From: RPQJ01 sp963754535
GTDB taxonomy: Bacteria > Pseudomonadota > Gammaproteobacteria > Steroidobacterales > Steroidobacteraceae
Direction: 5' to 3'
NCBI GenBank assembly: GCA_963754535.1
Contig: CAVWGG010000027.1
Coordinates: 89,318 to 153,317, forward strand
Length of the DNA stretch: 64,000 bases
The notes below the pieces were generated by a model that did not search any database, had not been told where the DNA came from, and worked only from the letters and a program-made list of their open reading frames with translations. Position 1 is the stretch's first letter, and each line of letters starts with the position of its first letter. The translations under genes were made by a program, and so were the position numbers. Below are positions 26,927-33,821 of this stretch, piece by piece.

Positions 26927-27681
26927 ACGGACCCGGCTTTCGACCATTGCTCGCGTGCTGTCTCGCGCTTTGCGCCGCGAGCCCGCCTGCGCACGCGCGT
27001 GCCGGCAAGGAACCCGCGACGGTGGTCGTCCAGGACGCGTTCGCGGACCTGCGCAGCGGCCCGGGGCGTGGCTTTCCCGCCACGTATTCCGTCGAGCGCA
27101 ATGCGACGATCGAGTTGCTGCGCCGGCGCACCGACTGGATCAAGGTTCGCACCGGCAACGGCCGCGAGGGCTGGGTACATCGCTCCCAGCTCGAACGCAC
27201 GCTCACGCCGGGCGGCGCCCCCGTCCAGGTGGCCGGGCCGAAGCCCGAGTCGCGCACCGAGCACCACTGGGAAGTCGCACTCGGCACCGGTGACTTCGGC
27301 GGCGCCAACGTGGTCAGCGTCGCGGGTGCCTATGCACTCACGCCGAACCTGCTGGCCCGGGCCGACGTCAATCAGCTGCTGGGCAACTTCTCGAACGGCT
27401 GGCTCGGCACGGCCGGCATCGCCCATGTTTTCATGCCGGAATGGCGTGTTTCGCCGTTCGTCGGCATCGGCGGCGGCGTGATGACGATTTCGCCCAAGGC
27501 CACCCTGGTGCAGGCCGAGGACCGCACCGACACCACCGCCTACGCCGGTCTCGGCCTGCGCGGCTTCCTGACCAACCGCTTCCTGCTGCAGGCGGAGTAC
27601 CGCAGCTACGTCGTGTTCACGAGCCGCGACGAGAATGAGGAGATCGACGAATGGACCGTGGCCTTCACGTATTTCTTCTGA
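26923..27681 (+). CDS. Bacterial SH3-domain outer-membrane beta-barrel protein
   Basis: A TTG at 26923 overlaps the upstream stop (TTGA) and gives about 252 residues with a signal peptide (FRPLLACCLALCAASPPAHA). The open frame also extends to an ATG at 26869, inside the upstream gene. Residues about 30-85 form an SH3-like domain (FADLRSGPGRGFPATYSVERN, WIKVRTGNGREGWVHRSQL). From about 110 the sequence is an eight-strand-like beta-barrel ending in an aromatic WTVAFTYFF, the usual outer-membrane insertion signal. It probably holds the redox proteins at the outer membrane or peptidoglycan. Confidence 0.8.
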   Translation: MNGPGFRPLLACCLALCAASPPAHARAGKEPATVVVQDAFADLRSGPGRGFPATYSVERNATIELLRRRTDWIKVRTGNGREGWVHRSQLERTLTPGGAPVQVAGPKPESRTEHHWEVALGTGDFGGANVVSVAGAYALTPNLLARADVNQLLGNFSNGWLGTAGIAHVFMPEWRVSPFVGIGGGVMTISPKATLVQAEDRTDTTAYAGLGLRGFLTNRFLLQAEYRSYVVFTSRDENEEIDEWTVAFTYFF

Positions 27682-28331
27682 CGGCACTCGCCGCCGTTGC
27701 GGCGCTGCCGGGCAGCGCGGCCGCGCAATCGGCCGGGCAACCGGCGAGCGATGCGTCGGTGCTGCCGGCACAGCAGCCACAGGTCGTCGAGCCTGCCGTG
27801 AAACGGCGCGAGATCGAGCCTCCGGGCCTCGACACCGAGAACTTTGAAGCGGGACTCTTCGTCGGCACGGTCAGCATCGAGGACTTTGGCTCGAGCCTGC
27901 TGTACGGCGGTCGCATCGCCTATCACTTCACCGAGGACCTTTTTGCGGAGGCCACGGTCGGCTCGTCGAAGGCCGGCAAGACCAGCTACGAAGACCTGAG
28001 CGGTGCCGCGGAACTCCTGACCGACAGCGAGCGCCAGTTCACGTACTACGACCTCGCCCTCGGCTGGAACGCGCTGCCCGGCGAAGTGTTCTTCGGCGGC
28101 AAGCGCGCGATGCCGAGCGCCGTTTACTTCACGCTCGGCGCAGGCAGCACGAACTTTGCGGGCGACGACCACTTCACCGTGGCGCTTGGCGCTGGCCTGC
28201 GCGTGCTCGCGAACGACTGGATCGCCGTCCACCTCGACGTGCGCGACCACATGTTCGAGAGCGACCTGCTCGGCAAGAACAAGCTCACGCAGAACCTGCA
28301 GGTCGGGTTCGGCGTCACCGCGTTCTTTTGA
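27651..28331 (+). CDS. Outer-membrane beta-barrel protein
   Basis: 226 residues with a signal peptide (HVFLLTALAAVAALPGSAAA) and a beta-barrel typified by FEAGLFVGTVSIEDFGSSLLYGGRI. It ends QVGFGVTAFF with the terminal phenylalanine of outer-membrane proteins. Its start lies 31 bases inside the upstream SH3-barrel gene in another frame. No later in-frame start would keep the signal peptide, so the overlap is probably real. It is a paralogue in style, though not clearly in sequence, of the preceding barrel. Function unknown. Confidence 0.82.
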   Translation: MDRGLHVFLLTALAAVAALPGSAAAQSAGQPASDASVLPAQQPQVVEPAVKRREIEPPGLDTENFEAGLFVGTVSIEDFGSSLLYGGRIAYHFTEDLFAEATVGSSKAGKTSYEDLSGAAELLTDSERQFTYYDLALGWNALPGEVFFGGKRAMPSAVYFTLGAGSTNFAGDDHFTVALGAGLRVLANDWIAVHLDVRDHMFESDLLGKNKLTQNLQVGFGVTAFF

Positions 28332-28340
28332 GGATCCGCC

Positions 28341-28841
28341 ATGAAAACTGCACACCGCCTGCTGCTCGCCTGCTGGCTCTCGCTGTCGCTGCCGGGCCTG
28401 GCCGCGGCCGCGGCCACTCCGGGTTCGGCCGCACCTGACTTCTCGCTCGCCGCCCGCGACGGCGGCAAAGTTCGACTTGCCGACCTCAAGGGCCAGGTCG
28501 TGATGATCAATTTCTGGGCGACCTGGTGCGGTCCCTGCCGGCAGGAAATGCCCCTGCTGGCCCAACTCAACACGAAGTACGAACCGCTCGGCTTCACGCT
28601 GCTGGGCGTGAACGTCGAGCCTGACAGCGCAGCGGCGGTGACGTGGCTCAAAGGCATGCCCGTCAGCTTTCCCATCCTTTTCGATACGGACAGCACGGTG
28701 GCCGGCAGCTTCGGCGTCGAAGGCATGCCGAGCACGGTCTTCGTCGATCGCAAAGGCCAGGTGCGCTACATCCACCATGGCTACAAGCCAGGCGACGAAG
28801 CCAAGTACGCCGACATGATCCGCAGCCTGGTGAAGGAATGA
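28341..28841 (+). CDS. TlpA-family periplasmic thioredoxin
   Basis: 166 residues with a signal peptide and the TlpA/ResA fold: the PDFSLAARDGGKVRLADLKG entry strand, the active site WCGPC (Cys 63 and 66) and the cis-Pro loop GVEGMPSTVFVDRKG. It probably keeps cysteines of nearby haem c or Cys-rich proteins reduced. It overlaps the DUF4266 lipoprotein gene by four bases. TlpA, DUF4266 and DUF3570 in this order form a module I recognise from other gammaproteobacteria, often with ApbE, which here lies in the opposite arm. Confidence 0.92.
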   Translation: MKTAHRLLLACWLSLSLPGLAAAAATPGSAAPDFSLAARDGGKVRLADLKGQVVMINFWATWCGPCRQEMPLLAQLNTKYEPLGFTLLGVNVEPDSAAAVTWLKGMPVSFPILFDTDSTVAGSFGVEGMPSTVFVDRKGQVRYIHHGYKPGDEAKYADMIRSLVKE

Positions 28842-29074
28842 CCATGCGCCAAGCGATCCGCCTCGTGCTGCTGTCGGGCCTCGCCGCCGGAGCCACCGGC
28901 TGCGCCAGCGTCGAACCCTGGGTCAAGCCGTACGAGCGCCAGTACTTTGCGGACATCGTGATGTCGGCCGAGCGCGATCCGGTGGCTGCGTCCTACCTCA
29001 ACCACGTGTTCGAGGCGCGCGAAGGCGCGCGCGGCGCGACCGGCAGCCACGGCGGCGGCTGCGGCTGCAACTGA
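28838..29074 (+). CDS. DUF4266-type small lipoprotein with Cys-rich tail
   Basis: 78 residues whose ATG overlaps the TlpA stop. The signal peptide ends in ATGCAS, a likely lipobox with lipidated cysteine near residue 22. The mature part has VEPWVKPYERQYFADIVM, and the chain ends in glycine and two cysteines (HGGGCGCN), the hallmark of DUF4266. The tail could bind metal, or be a disulfide handled by the TlpA neighbour. It precedes the DUF3570 gene by 11-26 bases depending on the start chosen. Confidence 0.85.
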   Translation: MTMRQAIRLVLLSGLAAGATGCASVEPWVKPYERQYFADIVMSAERDPVAASYLNHVFEAREGARGATGSHGGGCGCN

Positions 29075-29085
29075 GACGATACAGG

Positions 29086-30231
29086 ATGGCTGCGCACGGC
29101 ATGACCCGACTCCTTGCACTGGCCGGCCTCGCGCTGGCCGCGAGCAGCGCCGCGCACGCCGCCGTGCTGCCGGACGACCGGGCCGACGTCCTTTACCACC
29201 GTTACGACGGCGGCGGCGTCACGATCGACGGCCCGTCGCTGCTGCTGCGCAAGAAGTTCGCCGAGAAGTACTCGGTCTCGGCCAACTACTACATGGACAT
29301 GGTGTCGAGTGCGTCGATCGACGTGATGACGACGGCGAGCCCGTACAAGGAAGAGCGCACGCAGGGCAGCCTCGCGTTCGACCTGCTGCAGGGCAAGACC
29401 CAGTACAGCGTGAGCTACACGCTGAGCGACGAAAACGACTACACGGCGAACACGGCGAGTTTCGACCTGAGCCAGGACATCTTCGGCGACCTGACGACCG
29501 TCTCGTTCGGGTTCAGCCAGGGCTGGGACGAAGTACGCAAGCGCGGTGACGACGCGTTCGCCGAGTCGGTCGATCGCCGCAACTACCGCTTCGGCCTGCA
29601 GCAGATCCTGACGCCGAGACTGATGGCCGGCCTCAACTACGAAGTGATCACCGACGAGGGATTCCTCAACAACCCGTATCGTTCAGTGCGCTACCTCGAC
29701 GAGACCAGCGCGCGCGGCTATTCGTACCAGGCCGAATTGTACCCGCATACCCGCACCAGCAACGCCGTGGCGATCAACGCGCGCTATTACCTGCCCTATC
29801 GCGCCGCGGTTCACGGCGAGTACCGCTACTACACCGACACGTGGGGCATCGACGCCAATTCGGTGTCGCTAGGCTACACGCACCCCTGGGGCAAGCGCTG
29901 GATCTTCGAGGTCGGCTATCGCTGGTACGACCAGTCGGCGGCGGATTTCTATTCCGACCTCTTTCCCCGTGCCGACGCGCAGAATTTCCTCGCACGCGAC
30001 AAGGAACTCAGCACGTTCACGAGCCACATGTTCAGCCTGGGCGCCACCTACGAGCTGCCTTCGCTCGGCTGGGACCGCCTGCGCCGGTCGACCGTCAACC
30101 TGTTCTACGATCGCATCAACTACCAGTACGACGACTTTCGTGACGTCACGACCGGTGGCGCTCCGGGCACCGAAGAGCTCTACGGCTTCGACGCCGACGT
30201 GTTCCAGCTGTTCATCTCCGGCTGGTTCTAG
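29086..30231 (+). CDS. DUF3570 outer-membrane barrel protein
   Basis: 381 residues, with a second possible start at 29101 that keeps the signal peptide (LLALAGLALAASSAAHA). The remainder is an extended beta-barrel rich in Tyr and Asp: YSVSANYYMDMVSSASIDV, TPRLMAGLNYEVITDEGFLNN, and a final VFQLFISGWF with aromatic end. This is the DUF3570 family, normally encoded with DUF4266, TlpA and ApbE. It closes the right arm. Its stop overlaps the stop of the convergent ATP-grasp gene within one CTAG. Confidence 0.87.
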   Translation: MAAHGMTRLLALAGLALAASSAAHAAVLPDDRADVLYHRYDGGGVTIDGPSLLLRKKFAEKYSVSANYYMDMVSSASIDVMTTASPYKEERTQGSLAFDLLQGKTQYSVSYTLSDENDYTANTASFDLSQDIFGDLTTVSFGFSQGWDEVRKRGDDAFAESVDRRNYRFGLQQILTPRLMAGLNYEVITDEGFLNNPYRSVRYLDETSARGYSYQAELYPHTRTSNAVAINARYYLPYRAAVHGEYRYYTDTWGIDANSVSLGYTHPWGKRWIFEVGYRWYDQSAADFYSDLFPRADAQNFLARDKELSTFTSHMFSLGATYELPSLGWDRLRRSTVNLFYDRINYQYDDFRDVTTGGAPGTEELYGFDADVFQLFISGWF

Positions 30232-31148
30232 GCGCCGCAGCGCGCGAGCAGCAGCTCGGCCAGTCGATCCGCGCTGCCCGGGGCGTGGAGCAGGAACACC
30301 GACGGCTCCGTCATTTCCAGTTCGAGGACCACCGGATCGCCCCGGTCGTCGCGGATCATGTCGATCCGCGCATAGAGCGGCTCAGCGAACGGGATCGCAG
30401 CGTAAGCCGCCGCCGCGAGCGCTTGCTCGTCGGCCCCCGGCTGTCGCGCGGTGATCTCTTCGGGCGCGAACAATCCTTCGACCAGCGCGGAGTCCAGCCG
30501 CAGCAACGGACCCTTGCGGATCGCGTGGCTGGCCACGCTGCCAAAATAGATGAGCGCGGTCTCGCCGGCCTCGTCGACGCTCGCAAGGTAGGGCTGCAGC
30601 AGCGCGCTGCGCCGTTCGTCGACGACGAGCCGCGACAAGTGCTCGAGCGCACGGTCCGCATCGGCGCAGCGGTAGCGGGCCGTATCGCGCGAACCCGCAC
30701 CGATCGACGGCTTGATCACGAACTGGTCGAACGGCCCGGCGCGCCCGGCGGAGAGCGCGTCCGCGGTGCCCGTCAGGAAATGCCGCAGTGCAGCCTGCGG
30801 TTCCTCGCCCGGCTCGATGAACCGTGACGGCACGACCGGCACGCCCGCCCGGTGCAGGTGCGCGAGGTAATGCTTGTCGGTGTTCCAGTCCACGACCTCC
30901 GGCGGGTTGAAGAGCCGGGTCTGTTGCGAACACCGTCGCGTCCAGGCACGGAACTCGTCAATGCGCTCGACGTAATTCCACGTCGAACGCAGCACCGCGA
31001 GGTCGAACGACGCCCAGTCCACGGCCGGGTCGTCCCAGCAGGGCGTCGACACCCTCGCGGCCCGGCGCACGAGCGCATCCACGAGCGGCGGCATGTCTTC
31101 ATCGAGCGCAAGCGCATCGAACGCGCTCACCAGGGCAATGTGCGGCAA
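30228..31148 (-). CDS. ATP-grasp family ligase
   Basis: A TTG at 31148, six bases after GGAG, gives 306 residues starting LPHIALVSAFDAL. The ATP-grasp fold shows in FVIKPSIGAGSRDTARY (about 155-171), LLQPYLASVDEAGETALIYFG and the metal-binding VLELEMTEPSVFL near 280. Such enzymes join a carboxylate to an amine, as in glutathione synthetase and RimK. The WNYVERIDEFRAW segment belongs to an uncharacterised branch. It is the last gene after agmatine deiminase and PPK2, so an amine-using ligation is possible. Confidence 0.78.
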   Translation of the reverse strand: MPHIALVSAFDALALDEDMPPLVDALVRRAARVSTPCWDDPAVDWASFDLAVLRSTWNYVERIDEFRAWTRRCSQQTRLFNPPEVVDWNTDKHYLAHLHRAGVPVVPSRFIEPGEEPQAALRHFLTGTADALSAGRAGPFDQFVIKPSIGAGSRDTARYRCADADRALEHLSRLVVDERRSALLQPYLASVDEAGETALIYFGSVASHAIRKGPLLRLDSALVEGLFAPEEITARQPGADEQALAAAAYAAIPFAEPLYARIDMIRDDRGDPVVLELEMTEPSVFLLHAPGSADRLAELLLARCGA

Positions 31149-31177
31149 AGCGGTCTCCAACGGTTGTCGTGTCGCCG

Positions 31178-32680
31178 TCAGCCGAGCGCGGCTTCGATGC
31201 GGTCGCCGAGGGCGCGCAGCACCGCGAGGCGCGCGTGGCGCTTGTCGTCGGCGGGCACGACCGTCCAGGGTGCATGACGGGTATCGGTGCGCGCCAGCAT
31301 CTCCTGCGCAGCACGCTGGTACGCCAGCCACTGCTTGCGATTGGCCCAGTCCTCGGGATCGACCTTGAAGCGCTTGAGCGGATTGCGGTCGCGCTCGGCA
31401 AAACGCTCGAGCTGTTCCTCGCGGCCAACCGCCAGCCAGAACTTGGCGACGATCACGCGGTGCTCGGCCAGCTGGCGCTCGAACTCGTTGATCTCGTCAT
31501 AGGCGCGCTGCCAGTCAGGCGCCTTCGCGAAACCGCGCACCCGCTCGACCAGCACGCGACCGTACCAGCTGCGATCAAAAATCGTGTAATTGCCCCGTGG
31601 CGGCAGGTGTAACCAGAAGCGCCAGAGGTACGGCCGCGCGAGTTCTTCGGGAGTCGGCGCCGAAATCGGCACGACGCGGAACTGACGCGCATCGAGCGCG
31701 GCCGTGACACGACGGATCGCCCCGCCCTTGCCGGCGGCGTCCATGCCTTCGAACGCGGCGACGACCGCGTGCCGCTCGAAGCGCTTGCGCCGCGACAACA
31801 ATGCGAGCCTCCCCTGCAGCCGTTCGAGCTCCGCCTCGTATTCATCGTCACTGGGCACGTCCCCCGGAGGCTTCGTCGCGAATCGAGCGTGCGCACCCGC
31901 GGTGGCCTTGGCGCTTTTCGGCGCAATCCTGTTGCGAGGGATCGCGTCGTCCGCGTGCTGGATCGCGGCCAGCAGCTGGCGCCCGACTTCGAGCGCGCGA
32001 TGCTGCCGGTCCGTGCCGTCCACGACGTGCCACGGCGCGAGGGGCTGGTCGGTGACGGCCAGCGCGCGTTCGTAGGCGCGCTCGACAGGCCGGTAGTTGC
32101 GCGCCAGCCAGCGATCTTCCGGCGTCACGCGCCAGCGCGTGGTCTTGTTCGCCTGCATCTTGGCGAGACGCTTCTGCTGCGTTTCGGGCGAGACGTGCAG
32201 ATGGACCTTGCACACCACCACGCCATCTCGCGCCAGCATCTGCTCCAGCTGCCGCACGCGCTCGACGCTACGACGCAGCTGGACAGGGCTCGTCGCCGTC
32301 TTCATGCCGAGGCCGGCGGCACCGAGCAGCAGGTCCTGGTACCAGCCGGCGTGCAGGATCGCGATCCGGCCTTTCGGCGGCATGAGCCGCCAGTAACGCC
32401 AGAGCGCCGGCCGTTCGCGCTCGACGTCGTTAGGTGCATGAAAGCCGTAGACGGTGGCGAGCTTGGGATCGAGCCAGCCGAGCAATTCGTTGACGACTTC
32501 GCTGCGGCCAGCCGCCGGGATGCCGCTCACGATCAGCACCACGGCATGCCTGGCCGACTGCCGCAACGTGAATTGCGCATCGAGCAGATCATCCTGCAGC
32601 CTGGGCAGCTCGTGCTCGTATTCGAGCCGCGTCAGGCGGCGTCCGCTCAGGGCCTCGTGCAGCCGGCGAGTCGTTGCCAT
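31178..32680 (-). CDS. pap: Polyphosphate:AMP phosphotransferase (tandem PPK2)
   Basis: 500 residues made of two PPK2 domains, the arrangement of polyphosphate:AMP phosphotransferase. The N-terminal copy has the altered P-loop SGIPAAGRSEVVNELL and RPALWRYWRLMPPKGRIAI. The C-terminal copy has the full FEGMDAAGKGGAIRR, the lid RPYLWRFWLHLPPRGNYTIFDRSWYGR and the late DRNPLKRFKVDPEDW. It makes ADP from AMP and polyphosphate. It lies 8 bases after agmatine deiminase. Confidence 0.9.
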   Translation of the reverse strand: MATTRRLHEALSGRRLTRLEYEHELPRLQDDLLDAQFTLRQSARHAVVLIVSGIPAAGRSEVVNELLGWLDPKLATVYGFHAPNDVERERPALWRYWRLMPPKGRIAILHAGWYQDLLLGAAGLGMKTATSPVQLRRSVERVRQLEQMLARDGVVVCKVHLHVSPETQQKRLAKMQANKTTRWRVTPEDRWLARNYRPVERAYERALAVTDQPLAPWHVVDGTDRQHRALEVGRQLLAAIQHADDAIPRNRIAPKSAKATAGAHARFATKPPGDVPSDDEYEAELERLQGRLALLSRRKRFERHAVVAAFEGMDAAGKGGAIRRVTAALDARQFRVVPISAPTPEELARPYLWRFWLHLPPRGNYTIFDRSWYGRVLVERVRGFAKAPDWQRAYDEINEFERQLAEHRVIVAKFWLAVGREEQLERFAERDRNPLKRFKVDPEDWANRKQWLAYQRAAQEMLARTDTRHAPWTVVPADDKRHARLAVLRALGDRIEAALG

Positions 32681-32688
32681 GGAACGCC

Positions 32689-33798
32689 TCAGCGGCGACG
32701 GTCGCGCGCCAGCGGCACCTGCTGCGTGACGCAGTGGACGTTACCGCCGCCGAGCAGGATCTCGCGGCCGGGAACGGCAACGATCTCGTGCTTCGGGAAC
32801 AGCTCCTTGAGCTTGCGCATGGCGTCCCGGTCGCGCCGCGGATCGAGCTGCGGCACGATGATGCGCCGGTTGCCGATGTAGAAATTCACGTACGATGCTG
32901 CCAGCCGGTTGCCGGCGGAGCGCGGTTGCGAGCCTTCGGCAACGTCGACGCCCGCGGCCTCATCCGCCGTCATGTGCAGCGGCCCGGGTTGCTGCAGCTT
33001 GTGCACCTTGAAGCGCCGGCCGCGCGCATCGCGCGCCTCATGCAGCCGCTCGCAGGCATCCCGCGAAATTTCGTACTGCGGATCGTTGCGATCGTTGGTC
33101 CAGGTCAGTACCACTTCAGCGGGTCGCACGTAGGCGCAGAGGTTATCGACGTGGCCGTCGGTCTCGTCGAGGTGCACGCCCTTGCCGAGCCAGACGATCA
33201 CCTCGACGTTGAGATAGCGCTTGAGCTGCGTCTCGATCTGCGCGCGCGACAGGTGCGGATTGCGGTTGCGGTTGAGCAGGCATTCTTCGGTCGTGATCAG
33301 CGTGCCCTGCCCGTCGACGTGGATCGCGCCGCCCTCGAGGATGAACGGCGCGCGGTAACGGTCGCAGCCTTCGATCTCGATGACCTTCTGGGCCACCGCG
33401 TCGTCGCGGTCCCACGGAAAGTACAGTCCGCCCTGCAGGCCACCCCAGGCGTTGAACTGCCAGTCGATGCCACGCAAGCCGCCCCGGTCGTTGACGACGA
33501 AGGTCGGGCACACGTCGCGCGCCCAGGCGTCGTTGCTCGACAATTCGACGACGCGGACCGCCGCCGGCAGATGACGGCGCGCATTCGCGTACTGCGACGC
33601 GGAGACGCCGACGGTGACGGATTCGCTGCCTGCGATGGCAGTCGCCAGCGTCACGAACGCCTGCTGCGCAGGCTTGGCGCCGAGCCGCCAGTTGTCGGGA
33701 CGCTCCGGCCAGAGCATCCAGCAACCCGAATGCGGCTCGAACTCGGCGGGCATGCGGAAGCCGTCGCGGCGCGGGTTGGAATCCAGTGTCTTGGTCAT
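32689..33798 (-). CDS. aguA: Agmatine deiminase
   Basis: The start at 33798 (MTKTLDSNPRRDGF) gives 369 residues, the family length. Motifs are MPAEFEPHSGCWMLWPERPDNWR at the N-terminus, WARDVCPTFVV with catalytic acid and arginine, LEGGAIHVDGQGTL, ETDGHVDNLCAYVRP and the active cysteine in LLGGGNVHCVTQQVP. It turns agmatine into N-carbamoylputrescine plus ammonia. No carbamoylputrescine amidase gene is seen here. It follows the copper ATPase gene by 23 bases and may share its transcript. Confidence 0.93.
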   Translation of the reverse strand: MTKTLDSNPRRDGFRMPAEFEPHSGCWMLWPERPDNWRLGAKPAQQAFVTLATAIAGSESVTVGVSASQYANARRHLPAAVRVVELSSNDAWARDVCPTFVVNDRGGLRGIDWQFNAWGGLQGGLYFPWDRDDAVAQKVIEIEGCDRYRAPFILEGGAIHVDGQGTLITTEECLLNRNRNPHLSRAQIETQLKRYLNVEVIVWLGKGVHLDETDGHVDNLCAYVRPAEVVLTWTNDRNDPQYEISRDACERLHEARDARGRRFKVHKLQQPGPLHMTADEAAGVDVAEGSQPRSAGNRLAASYVNFYIGNRRIIVPQLDPRRDRDAMRKLKELFPKHEIVAVPGREILLGGGNVHCVTQQVPLARDRRR

Positions 33799-33821
33799 GC
33801 GTCGATGGTAGCAAACGACCG

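Noticed and set aside
28838..29074. DUF4266 protein as an ApbE flavinylation substrate
   Set aside because: The GARGATGS segment lacks the aspartate and Ser/Thr of the known FMN-attachment consensus, so the link rests on context only.
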